Assembly: GCA_001899635.1 (NCBI GenBank) | Contig: MKVQ01000004.1 | Span: 314,023 to 378,022 of the forward strand | Source of the DNA: Myxococcales bacterium 68-20 | GTDB lineage: Bacteria > Myxococcota_A > Polyangia > Polyangiales > Polyangiaceae | DNA length: 64,000 nt | Direction of reading: 5' to 3' | Shown: in pieces, positions 1 to 8,077 of the stretch | Numbering within the stretch: position 1 is the stretch's first letter | Layout of the letters: each line of letters starts with the position of its first letter | The notes under the pieces: generated by a model | The model's input: the letters and a program-made list of their open reading frames with translations, nothing else | What the model was told of the DNA's origin: nothing | The model's database searches: none | Program-made: the position numbers and the translations under genes

Positions 1-751
1 CGGCCGAGGCTCGCTGCTGGAGCGAACCCGCGATGCGCTCGAAAAAGGCCGCGAGCGTTCGCTCCATGTTGGCGTTGGTCCGCGCCTCGATCTCGGCGAC
101 GTGCTCGGCGACGGTGTCGCGCAGCACCTGACGGAGCGCCGAGAGGAGCGGGTTGCCGTCCCGCGACGTGACAGGAGCTACCGGTGCATTCGGACCAGCG
201 GCGTCACCGCCGCGAGCGCGAAGGGCGTCGACGACCGTGGAGAGGGAGCGCTCCGCCGTTTCGACGACACCATCGCCGCGCGAGGCCGAAGCGCTGACGT
301 GCGGCCATGCTTCGGCTTCGAGCGCGCGAACCACCTCGTCTGCAGAAAGAGCGTCGGGGAGGTCGGCCTTGTTGATCTGGACCACGACGGGGAGCTTGCG
401 CGTCGGATCGCTGGCAAGGATCTCGCGGACGGTCGCGAGGGACGCACGGTTTCGGTCGTGCGCGGCGGGGTCGGCGTCAGCGACGAAGACGACCCCGTCT
501 GCCTCGCGTAGGAGCTCCCGCACGCGCGCCTCGGACGGTACGCCTCGCGGCGTGACGAGCCTGACCGTGACCTCGAAGTCACCGAGCTCGGCTGGAGAAG
601 ACCTCGGTGTCCAGTCGCGCGCGAGCACGTCATCACCGCTGGAGCGAGGGCTGCCGAGACGCTCGAGGTTGGTCGCCTTTCCGGCCAGCTCGGGACCGAC
701 GTAGGCGATCGTCGCCTCGAGACGGCGTTCTCGAACGTTCAACTGGGCCAT
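1..751 (-). CDS. MglA-like Ras-type GTPase (partial, runs off left edge)
   Basis: The reading frame starts at ATG 751 on the minus strand and stays open to the window edge, so about 250 residues are visible and the C-terminus is missing. Near residues 20-30 it has a P-loop of the MglA kind (GPELAGKATNL; classical MglA has GKTTNL), and later the guanine-specificity motif NKAD. The stretch ADGVVFVADAD also matches MglA. The usual TVPGQ/DTxGQ G3 motif reads TPRGV, so hydrolysis may be altered. After the G domain comes a helical tail. MglA GTPases set polarity and motility with roadblock partners; a roadblock gene lies in the divergent operon at 3852. Family assignment is firm; function is inferred. 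Confidence 0.75.
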   Translation of the reverse strand, partial: MAQLNVRERRLEATIAYVGPELAGKATNLERLGSPRSSGDDVLARDWTPRSSPAELGDFEVTVRLVTPRGVPSEARVRELLREADGVVFVADADPAAHDRNRASLATVREILASDPTRKLPVVVQINKADLPDALSADEVVRALEAEAWPHVSASASRGDGVVETAERSLSTVVDALRARGGDAAGPNAPVAPVTSRDGNPLLSALRQVLRDTVAEHVAEIEARTNANMERTLAAFFERIAGSLQQRASA

Positions 752-1139
752 TGCTCTTCGCTCCGTCCACGCGTCAGTGCGGGCGCCACGGCAGCAGCAA
801 CGGCCATTCCAGCGTCCAGCAGCCCCGGTTTTCACGCGCCCGCGGAGCGCGGGTCCAGGAACTGGATGGGGATGTGTCCAAGATGTCCAGACACTGGACT
901 CCGACGGTCCAGACGGCGCCTCGGACAGACCGTAGCCGCTCGATACGGAGCGTCTTCGTGTGCGCTGGGAGCAACTCGTACATCGGTGGCATGGCCGCTG
1001 CAGACGTCATCGTGCGATGGCGACGGAGCGCGAGGCCTGCCGGTCGCGCGTGCCATTTCGTGTAGGGCGCGTGCGCTCTGGACGAACGAGGAGAACGGAG
1101 ATCGCTCGTGAGCGGCTCGTTTCACGTTTCGAGGTTCTC
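752..1139. promoter_or_regulatory. Divergent intergenic region with clustered TGTCCA/TGGAC motifs
   Basis: This gap separates the MglA-like gene from the DUF4388-like operon. Between 853 and 927 there are repeated TGTCC-type half sites in both orientations: GTCCA at 853, TGTCCA at 875, TGTCCA at 884 facing TGGACT at 895, GGTCC at 906 and GGACA at 923. The 884-900 pair forms a near-palindrome with a 5-bp spacer. The arrangement suggests operators for a regulator serving both directions. No credible gene was seen here. Confidence 0.4.
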
Positions 1140-2474
1140 ATGCTCGCCCCATCCATCGACCCGCTTCACGCAGTCACGAAGGAGAAGCGCCCTCTCGACG
1201 AGCTCGAGGGCGCGGTGCGCTCGCGGCGGTGCGGCGAGTTCATCTTCGCGACGAACAGTGTCGAGGTGCACGTCTTCTTGCAGCACGGTCGGCTCGCATG
1301 GGCGACCGACTCGTCGCACCCGTTCGAGTTCGCGCGATTCCTGAAGGCGCGTTGCGGGATCGACGACGAGGCGTTTCGAGAAGTGCTCGAAGAATGCCGC
1401 CGGTTGCGTACGCCGGTGGGGCAGACGCTCGTCGGCTGGGAGCTCGCGACGTGGGACGACGTTCGCGCGTCGCTCAGGAGTCAGATCGCGCTCGCCCTCC
1501 GCACGCTCGCTGCCCCCTCTGACGGAGCCACCATCTTCCTCACCCGCCAGCACTTCGCCGAGTACGACGAGAAGCTCACGTTCGAGCTCGGCGATCTGCT
1601 TCGGGAGGCCGACTCACCGCCGCCGGAGCCGCCGTCGAGCGTGTCGCTCCGGACCGCTCCAGCCGCGGACGCGCCGCCGGTCTCGGCGCTCCCGCTCTCG
1701 TCTCGAAGCTGGAGCGCGCAGAAGCTCCTCGAGCGGATTCGAGGTGCCTCGTGGGTGTCCGTCGCAGAGGGCCGAGCCGTCGACACGGCGACCGTGGGTC
1801 CGATGCCGCTGCTGCCCGCCGGCGTCGCGGATGCGACGCTCTACGATGGAGCCGACTTCGTCGCGCTGCGCTCCGCGGACGGATGCCTGATCGGCGCACG
1901 GCTCGCCCCGGCGAGTACCTCACCAGACGAGGCGGGCTCGGAGCTGTGGTGCATGCTCGGCAACTCGTCGGCCTTCCGGAAGGCGATCGCCGCGGTCGCT
2001 TCGCTGGGTCTCTCCCGGCAGAGTCGTCTCGACTGGCGCGTTGCTTCCGAGCCGATCGCGTGGCGCAAAGGCCATCTCGATGCGTCGTGGGCGAGCGAGG
2101 TCGAGCAGGTGTTCGCATACGGTGGAGAAGTCTACGCCGTCGCGCTGCTGTCGGCGGAAGGAGAGCTGGTCGCAGGCGTAGGCCGCTCGAGCCTCGACGC
2201 AGACACGTGCGCGGCTCTGGCCAGGCGGCGCGCAGGCGTCCTGTCGGTCGCCCTGGCCGAAGCGAACGGCGAGCTCGAGGCCCTCGGCTTCCGCTTCCGC
2301 ACGATGGTGACGGGCGAATCGTCGGTCTGGTGCTTCGGCGCCGAGCTCCACGGCCCGGGCCAGGCCGCGACGCTGTGGGTCATGGTCGGGCGAGAAGCCT
2401 CGCAGGGCGTCGGCTGGGCGTGTCTGACGGCGCTCTTGCGACACTGCCAGCAGCCTCCCGAGGTCAAGTCTTGA
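1140..2474 (+). CDS. DUF4388 (PATAN)-like protein with roadblock-like C-terminal regions
   Basis: A 444-residue protein. ATG 1140 was chosen because upstream codons in this frame read as arginine-rich noise. Residues ~10-130 resemble the DUF4388/PATAN domain (a phrase like FIFATNSVEVHVFLQHGRL, then a helical part), common in myxobacterial signalling proteins linked to GTPases and gliding. A proline/serine linker follows at ~150-190. The C-terminal 250 residues contain two alpha/beta units that look like diverged roadblock/LC7 or profilin-like folds; this is a weak impression. It overlaps the next gene by 4 bases, so the two are translationally coupled. Likely a scaffold in the operon's GTPase circuit; function inferred from neighbours. 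Confidence 0.55.
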   Translation: MLAPSIDPLHAVTKEKRPLDELEGAVRSRRCGEFIFATNSVEVHVFLQHGRLAWATDSSHPFEFARFLKARCGIDDEAFREVLEECRRLRTPVGQTLVGWELATWDDVRASLRSQIALALRTLAAPSDGATIFLTRQHFAEYDEKLTFELGDLLREADSPPPEPPSSVSLRTAPAADAPPVSALPLSSRSWSAQKLLERIRGASWVSVAEGRAVDTATVGPMPLLPAGVADATLYDGADFVALRSADGCLIGARLAPASTSPDEAGSELWCMLGNSSAFRKAIAAVASLGLSRQSRLDWRVASEPIAWRKGHLDASWASEVEQVFAYGGEVYAVALLSAEGELVAGVGRSSLDADTCAALARRRAGVLSVALAEANGELEALGFRFRTMVTGESSVWCFGAELHGPGQAATLWVMVGREASQGVGWACLTALLRHCQQPPEVKS

Positions 2475-3862
2475 GCTCGCTGGGCCCGCTGCTCGAGCTC
2501 CGCGGCTTCGGGGTCGGGTTTGGCGAGCGCATCGTCCTCGCGGACGTGACGCTCGACCTACCGCGGAGAGGGCTGACGACGATCGTCGGACCGGCGGCGG
2601 CCGGCAAATCCACTCTCCTTCGCACGATCGCCGGGCTGAACGATCCCCATCCTGCGCTGTCGACGTGGGGAACGTCGTCTTTCGGCGGTATCCCGCTCCA
2701 GGCGGCGCAGCCTGCCGTGGCGGGCGAGCTCCGTCGCGGCGTCGGGTTCGTGATGCAGCACGCGCGGTTCTTCCTCGATGACGTGCGGGAGAACCTCGTC
2801 TCGGGTCTCCCGAACCGCGCTGAATACGAGCCGGCGACGCAGACGAAGATGATCTCCGCGCTCCTCGAGGCACGGGGGCTTCACTCCCTCGTCGCTCGCC
2901 TCGACGAGGACGTGACGAGCCTCTCGACCCCGCTCCAGCGTCGCCTCGCGATCGTGCGAGCGCTCGCGGGCGACCCGCCGCTGCTGCTCGCAGACGAGCC
3001 GACGGCCGATCTCGACGAAAGCGACGCGATCGACGTGCTCGCGCTGCTCCGCATGGAAGCGAAGCTGCGATCCGTCGTGCTCGTCACGCACAACCAGAGG
3101 TTCGCGCGCGCGCTCGGGGGCAACGTGGTGCTCCTCGCGGCCGGCCGCGTGCAGGAGATCGCCCCTGCCGAGACGTTCTGGAGCGCGCCTTCGACGCCGA
3201 TGGGCCGGTCGTTCGTGGCCACGGGCGGCTGCCGCGAGCCGAGCCCCGATGCGCGCCCGGAGGATCTGGACTCATCGCCTCCTCCGCCGCCGCTCCCGGG
3301 CATCGCCCAAGCGCGGAACCGCTTCCTCGGACCGCGCGGCTTCTTCTGGCTGTCGCCCGGACGCCTCGGAGGCCTTCCACGGCCCGGCATCGTGGATGCG
3401 GTGGAGTCCGACCTCGACGGCCTCGTCCGCCTCGGCATCACGACGCTCGTCACGCTGGAGGAGTCGCCGACGGTCGATCCCGCGCTCCTCGACTTCCGGG
3501 ACATCGCATCGATTCACTTCCCCGTCGTCGACATGGACGTCCCCGATCTCGACGCGGCCGCGGCGTTCGCAACCGACCTCGACGAGCGCCTCGAGCGAGG
3601 CGAGGTCATCGCCGTGCATTGCCGTGCGGGGCTGGGTCGTACCGGCACGCTCCTCGCAGCGCAGCTCGTCTTCGACGGCGAGAACGCTCGCACGGCGATC
3701 GAACGCGTGCGCCGACTCAACCCGAAATGCATCCAGTCGAGCGTCCAGGTCGATTTCCTGGCGAGCTTCGAAGACTACCTGCGTGGACGTGATGCGACCG
3801 CCATCGCGCCCGCACCAATGAACAAGCGGTTGGAACGAGGAGAGAGCAACGATGTCGCTTGA
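2471..3862 (+). CDS. ABC-type ATPase fused to dual-specificity/tyrosine phosphatase domain
   Basis: A 463-residue two-domain protein starting at TTG 2471, overlapping the upstream stop. Residues 1-~235 are an ABC ATPase: Walker A GPAAAGKST (~40-48), Walker B LLLADEPTADLDE (~172-184) and H-loop VTHNQ (~206). The signature motif is degenerate (LSTPLQRR instead of LSGGQ). After a proline-rich linker, residues ~285-440 form a cysteine phosphatase with the P-loop HCRAGLGRTG (CX5R, Cys ~383) and an upstream loop ending VVDMDVPD that may supply the general acid. No membrane segment is present. The reading frame runs through both halves without a stop, so the fusion appears real. Its permease partner, if any, is not obvious; the membrane gene at 6059 is one candidate. 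Confidence 0.75.
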   Translation: MSSLGPLLELRGFGVGFGERIVLADVTLDLPRRGLTTIVGPAAAGKSTLLRTIAGLNDPHPALSTWGTSSFGGIPLQAAQPAVAGELRRGVGFVMQHARFFLDDVRENLVSGLPNRAEYEPATQTKMISALLEARGLHSLVARLDEDVTSLSTPLQRRLAIVRALAGDPPLLLADEPTADLDESDAIDVLALLRMEAKLRSVVLVTHNQRFARALGGNVVLLAAGRVQEIAPAETFWSAPSTPMGRSFVATGGCREPSPDARPEDLDSSPPPPPLPGIAQARNRFLGPRGFFWLSPGRLGGLPRPGIVDAVESDLDGLVRLGITTLVTLEESPTVDPALLDFRDIASIHFPVVDMDVPDLDAAAAFATDLDERLERGEVIAVHCRAGLGRTGTLLAAQLVFDGENARTAIERVRRLNPKCIQSSVQVDFLASFEDYLRGRDATAIAPAPMNKRLERGESNDVA

Positions 3863-4256
3863 TAGTGCACTGGTCAAGGCTCAGCAGTCCGTACCGGAGT
3901 GCGTGGCAGCCGGCTACGTCGACATGAGCACGGGCATGCTGCTCGGTGCGAAGACCGTGGACTCGCATCCCCAGGAGGTCCTCGACCTCGTCGCCGCCGC
4001 GACGGCGGACCTTTTCCAGGGCCAGAGCGTGAGCGCGATCGAGAAGCTGTTCCGCAAGTCTCGCGGGCAGACCGAGGACGGACACCACTACTTCAAGGAG
4101 ATCGTCGTCTTCAGCGACAACCTCCTTCACCTCTTCATGCGGTCGAAGAAGCACAGGGACCAGGCTGTCGTGTTCGTGTGCCGTGCGTCGGCCAACGTCG
4201 GCATGGTGCTCACCAAGGGCCGGCTCGCGCTCTCGGGCGTCGAATCCTCCATCTGA
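3852..4256 (+). CDS. Roadblock/LC7-domain protein (MglB-like)
   Basis: A 134-residue single-domain protein starting at ATG 3852 inside the end of the phosphatase gene, with a GAGGAGAG ribosome site upstream. It has the myxobacterial roadblock pattern: GYVDMSTGMLLG near residue 20, DSHPQEVLDLVAAATADLFQG at ~38-58, a GHHYFKEIVV strand, and a closing NVGMVLTKGRLAL segment. Roadblock proteins regulate Ras-like GTPases, with MglB acting on MglA as the model. Here the obvious partner is the GTPase at 1-751, transcribed divergently. Family assignment is confident; the pairing is inference from position. Confidence 0.8.
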   Translation: MSLDSALVKAQQSVPECVAAGYVDMSTGMLLGAKTVDSHPQEVLDLVAAATADLFQGQSVSAIEKLFRKSRGQTEDGHHYFKEIVVFSDNLLHLFMRSKKHRDQAVVFVCRASANVGMVLTKGRLALSGVESSI

Positions 4257-4275
4257 CGATCGCGGTGCAGCGTCT

Positions 4276-4300
4276 GCTGCCGCCCAGAGGAGGCGGCAGC
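4276..4300. other. Hairpin in operon gap
   Basis: A perfect 9-bp inverted repeat (GCTGCCGCC / GGCGGCAGC) with a 7-base loop lies 19 bases after the roadblock stop and before the ferredoxin-globin gene. No T-run follows, so it may be an attenuator or RNA-processing site rather than a true terminator. Confidence 0.4.
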
Positions 4301-4442
4301 GGACGTCGCGCGCACATCATGCAGCATGCGCTGGGGGGCGCAGAGCTCGCCCGCGCTTCCACCGGCCCTTCGGCTGCGGCCAGAACGGGAGGATCTCGAT
4401 CACGCTCGGTCATCGATACGTGAAGCCACGACGGAGTCGTTC

Positions 4443-6062
4443 ATGGTGAATATCCGCTTCGAAGGTCGAGAGTTCGATTGTCGTGAAGGCGAGACCGTCC
4501 TCGATGCGCTCCTGCGTCAGGGCCAGAACCCGCCATTTTCTTGTCGAAACGGCTCGTGTCTCGTCTGCCTCCGCAGGTGCGTGCGCGGCGAGCCGACCGA
4601 GGCTTCGCAGCGAGCGCTGCGTCCGAGCCTGCGCCGTGCCGGCTACTTTCTCCCGTGCAAGTGCAAGCCGCAGGGCTCGATGGAGATCGAGCCGCCGCGT
4701 GCGGCCGACCTCTTCAGCCGAGCCGTCGTCGCGGAGAAGGAGATCGTCGGTGACGTCTGCGTGCTCCGACTCGAGTCGGCCACGTCGCTCTACTATCACG
4801 CCGGCCAGTTCCTGAATCTCCGTCGCGAAGACGGTCTGATGCGCTCGTACTCGCTCGCGAGCCTCCCGACCGAGGACTATCTCCTCGAGGTCCACGTCAA
4901 GCGCATGCCCGGCGGCGCGATGAGCGAGTGGATCTTCGACACGCTCACGGTAGGCGACGAGCTCGACTACCAAGGACCGAACGGACGCGTCTATTACGTG
5001 TCGGGGTCGCGAATGGAGGATCAGGACCTCCTCCTCGTCGGCAACGGGACCGGAGCCGCTCCCCTCCTCGGGATCGTCCGCGACGCGATAGACGTCGGGC
5101 ATCGCGGCCGCATCCGACTCTTCTTCGGCAGCCGCACCCGCGACGGGCTCTACCTCCACGACCGGTTCACCGCGCTCGCAAACGCGCATCCGAGCATCGA
5201 GTACGTCCCTTGTCTCTCGGGTGAGCACGTGCCGGAAGGCTTCGCGCGGGGTCGCGTCCACGAGATCGCCCTCGCCCGCTGCCCCGAGCTCCGCGGTCAG
5301 CGCATCTTCGTGGCCGGCCATCCGGCGATGGTGGCGGCAGTCGAGGCGGCGGCCCTTACCGCAGGCCTCGATCCATCGGAGGTGCATGCCGACCCGTACG
5401 AGGTACGGAGCGCGCCCGAGAAGCCGACCCCCATCGCGGAGGGAGCCACCACACGGCGGGCGGAGATCGGCACGGCGGATCCGGAGATGTGGCAAGCCCT
5501 CCGTGAGGGCGAGCTCCTTCGAGAGATCCTCCACGACTTCTACACCGACGTCTTCGAGGACAGCATCCTCTCGCCCTACTTCCACAACGTGACGAAGGAG
5601 CGCGTCGTCGGACAGGTGTTCTCGTTCATGCGTGACGTGTTCAAGGGCGAGCGCAGCTACTTCGGCATGCGCCCGCGGACCGCCCACCACTGGATGGTCA
5701 TCTCCGACGCCATCTTCGATCATCGCGAGGCGATGATGGTGAGGACACTCCGGAAGCACGGGCTCCCCGAGCACCTCGTCTCGCGCTGGCGCAAATTCGA
5801 AGAGGGCTTCCGCGGGGACATCGTCAAGCCGACACCGTGGGCGCTCGTCATCGACGGGGTCGAGATGCCGCTCGACGGTTTCGGCGAGGAGGAGCTCACC
5901 GTCGGCACGATGTGCGACGGTTGCCAGCGCGCAGTCGAGGTCGGCGAGCGCGTGCGCTACCATCTGCGGCTCGGACTGACCTACTGCGCGACATGTGCAT
6001 TCTCCGAGCGGCGCCAGAGCTCGGCGCCGACGGCATCGCCGACGGGGGGCGTACGCGCGTGA
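4443..6062 (+). CDS. 2Fe-2S ferredoxin / FAD-NAD(P)H reductase / truncated globin / zinc-ribbon fusion
   Basis: A 539-residue multidomain redox protein. ATG 4443 begins directly at the ferredoxin domain. Residues ~1-90 are a plant-type 2Fe-2S ferredoxin with Cys in SCRNGSCLVC and a later PCKC. Residues ~95-330 are a ferredoxin-NADP reductase-like module with the FAD motif RSYSLAS (~134) and the nucleotide site GNGTGAAPLL (~200). Residues ~345-460 match a truncated globin; the likely proximal heme ligand is the His of AHHWMVISDAIFDH (~414). The last 60 residues carry two CxxC pairs (CDGC, CATC) of a zinc ribbon. Such chains can move electrons from NAD(P)H to a heme for NO or O2 chemistry. The 4-base overlap with the next gene marks an operon. 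Confidence 0.8.
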   Translation: MVNIRFEGREFDCREGETVLDALLRQGQNPPFSCRNGSCLVCLRRCVRGEPTEASQRALRPSLRRAGYFLPCKCKPQGSMEIEPPRAADLFSRAVVAEKEIVGDVCVLRLESATSLYYHAGQFLNLRREDGLMRSYSLASLPTEDYLLEVHVKRMPGGAMSEWIFDTLTVGDELDYQGPNGRVYYVSGSRMEDQDLLLVGNGTGAAPLLGIVRDAIDVGHRGRIRLFFGSRTRDGLYLHDRFTALANAHPSIEYVPCLSGEHVPEGFARGRVHEIALARCPELRGQRIFVAGHPAMVAAVEAAALTAGLDPSEVHADPYEVRSAPEKPTPIAEGATTRRAEIGTADPEMWQALREGELLREILHDFYTDVFEDSILSPYFHNVTKERVVGQVFSFMRDVFKGERSYFGMRPRTAHHWMVISDAIFDHREAMMVRTLRKHGLPEHLVSRWRKFEEGFRGDIVKPTPWALVIDGVEMPLDGFGEEELTVGTMCDGCQRAVEVGERVRYHLRLGLTYCATCAFSERRQSSAPTASPTGGVRA

Positions 6063-6643
6063 GCCCCCTGCGTACGAGGCGCGAGCTCGCGATCGCGAGC
6101 TGGGCGATCGGCGGCGTGGCGCTCACCTTCGTCGAGGCGATCGTGCGTATGGCCGCACGCGCCGTCCATTTGCTGCGCGGGGAGATGGACGCCCCGCGAT
6201 GGCTCTGTCTCATCATGGTGGTCGCGCTCTTCTGTTACGGCGAGGGCTACCGCGCGCTGCAAAGGCGCTTCGTCCCGCACGTCGTCGAACGCGCCGCTGA
6301 ATTCAGTGCCAGCGCGTCGGGCTGTCTCACGATCCTCTCGGCGCCGCTGCATGCGCTGTCACTCATGGGAGCCAGTCGCCGCGAGCTGGCGCGCGCGTGG
6401 CTCGGCGTGGGGCTCATCGTGGGAGCCGTCCTCGTGGTCCGCGCGCTTCCGCCCGTCTGGCGAGGACTGGTCGATGCGGGCGTGGCCGCTGCGCTCTCGT
6501 GGGGCCTCGTCGCGCTCGTCACCACGTTCATCCGCGCGATCGTCGCGCCGCGCTGGTCCAAGCCGAGCGACGGCGCTCCACTGCGCGTTGAAGGGCCGCG
6601 TGGGCAACACGATGTGGCCTCCATGGGAACGCCGCTCGCCTGA
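6059..6643 (+). CDS. Small multi-pass inner membrane protein
   Basis: A 194-residue protein starting at GTG 6059, overlapping the preceding stop (GTGA). It shows about four hydrophobic spans: one near residues 12-32, one at ~48-62 (WLCLIMVVALFCYGEGY), and two after residue 115 (LGVGLIVGAVLVVRALPPVW and VAAALSWGLVALVTTFIRAIV). No family motif was recognised. It closes the operon with the redox-globin fusion, so it may anchor that protein or serve as the membrane partner of the ABC ATPase; both are inference. Confidence 0.55.
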   Translation: MSPLRTRRELAIASWAIGGVALTFVEAIVRMAARAVHLLRGEMDAPRWLCLIMVVALFCYGEGYRALQRRFVPHVVERAAEFSASASGCLTILSAPLHALSLMGASRRELARAWLGVGLIVGAVLVVRALPPVWRGLVDAGVAAALSWGLVALVTTFIRAIVAPRWSKPSDGAPLRVEGPRGQHDVASMGTPLA

Positions 6644-6806
6644 CCTGCTACGGCCGCCGGCGCCGCTCGAGTCCGAGCCCGATCACGCGCTCGACCATCG
6701 CATCCACGACATCCACACGCGCTCGAACCGGATGCCGAGCGATCCGAACGAGTGCGCGATCCGTCACCTCTCACCCCCCACGGACATCCCGCGAGGATTC
6801 CCAGGC

Positions 6807-7645
6807 TCATCGGCTGAAACGAACACGCACCGTCACCTCGGCGGCGACGCTGCGTCCTGACTTGTCGAGCGCGGGAGTGAAGCTCGATGCGGTCAGGCAG
6901 CGTCGCGCGGCAGCGCCGAAGCCTTGGCCGGACGGGCTCTCGCTCGCGACCGACGCGCGCGCGACCTTCCCCGACGGGAGCACGACGAGGGAGACGGCGG
7001 CGCTCCCGGAGTCGGCCGTGGCTTCGTTCGGGTAGAACCCTCCGCAGGGATCGTCGCCTTGCAGGCGCGCGGGTCGACTGAGCGACGCTGCTGGAACGAT
7101 GCCGTCGCCGTTGCCCGTCCCCGTCGCGACCGGTGGGGCCGGAGGAGCGACCACACGCGGACGTCCTCCTGTGCTCTGCTCCGCGGTTCCTCCGCGCGCG
7201 ACCACGCCGCTTCCGTACGAGGTACCCATGGGATCGGTGACGAAGTCGACGAGATCTTCGCTCCCTTTGGCCGCCGGATCCGCGGCGACGACCGCTCCCG
7301 CGCGCGCGGCGGCCGGTGGTGACGGCGCGGCGGCGGCGGCCGCGGCGGGAGCGGCGCGCGGAGGGGGCGCCTTCGCGGGCGCTTCCGTCGGAGCTGGCGG
7401 CTCTTCGTTCGGTGGCGGTGGCGGAGGTGGAGGTGGAGGTGCGGGAGGCGGACGCCAACCGCTCCGCAGAGCGCCACCCAGCCGGCAGGGCGATCGTTTT
7501 TCAGCCCGAACACCGGCGCGAGCCCGATCGGTGCTGCCGTCGGCGTCGCGCGCGCCTCCTCGTCGGCAGGCGCGGAGGAGCTCGTCCGGGCGACGCCCGG
7601 CGCGCTCTTCGGGACGCCGCGGTCACGGCGGTCGGTCGACATCAT
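6807..7645 (-). CDS. tonB: TonB-like energy transducer with apparent frameshift
   Basis: Start ATG 7645 overlaps the exbD stop as ATGA. The first ~65 codons read a TonB-like N-terminus (short hydrophobic stretch RPAGWVALCGAVG), but that frame then becomes a His/Arg-rich shadow. The continuation, with a run of about eleven prolines, an Ala/Pro linker and a TonB C-terminal domain (GFYPNEATADSGSAAVSLVVL to EVTVRVRFSR), lies in another frame. The switch falls at roughly 7440-7475, in a (GGT/GGA)n-rich tract. No usable start exists for the downstream frame alone. Either a base is missing or added here, or the gene is broken or recoded. TonB passes proton-motive energy from ExbBD to outer-membrane receptors; a receptor gene lies divergently at 9025. 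Confidence 0.65.
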
Positions 7646-8076
7646 CGAGGGCTGTTCTCCCGCGGACGTGCGCTCGCCGGATCGGACGCGAAGGCGATCT
7701 TCACGATCCCACCCGAGCGGAGAGCGTCGACGGCGCCCAATACCGCTTCATGACGAGCAGCTCCGGCGGCCTGGACGACCGTTCGCGTCTCGGGGTTTTC
7801 ACGAAGTGCGGCGGACGCGAGCGGACCGAGCTCGGTCTCGGTGACGGGACGACCGTTGGCGAAGAGGTGTCCATCCGCGTCGACGGAGACGGTGAAGATG
7901 GTCTGAGTCGCGTCCGCGGTCGCCGCCTTCGGCAGGTCCATCGGGATGCCCTGCTGAGTGATCAGCTTGGCCGTGACCATGAAGATGATGAGGAGTACGA
8001 GCGTGATGTCGACGAGCGGCGTGACGTTGATCGCGACGATCTCGCCGTCATCCGTCGTTTCGGTAGCACCGGCCAT
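7642..8076 (-). CDS. exbD: ExbD/TolR-family biopolymer transport protein
   Basis: A 144-residue protein with the ExbD layout: a short cytoplasmic N-terminus, one membrane span after INVTPLVDITLVLLIIFMVTA (residues ~17-36, containing the conserved Asp of the proton path), and a periplasmic domain ending near residue 130. It starts two bases after the exbB stop and overlaps the tonB start, so the three form one operon. With ExbB it makes the proton-driven motor for TonB. Confidence 0.92.
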   Translation of the reverse strand: MAGATETTDDGEIVAINVTPLVDITLVLLIIFMVTAKLITQQGIPMDLPKAATADATQTIFTVSVDADGHLFANGRPVTETELGPLASAALRENPETRTVVQAAGAARHEAVLGAVDALRSGGIVKIAFASDPASARPRENSPR

Positions 8077-8077
8077 T

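Noticed and set aside
4410-5963. A 517-residue minus-strand frame opposite the ferredoxin-globin gene
   Set aside because: Composition is that of an antisense shadow; the plus-strand protein has four recognisable domains.
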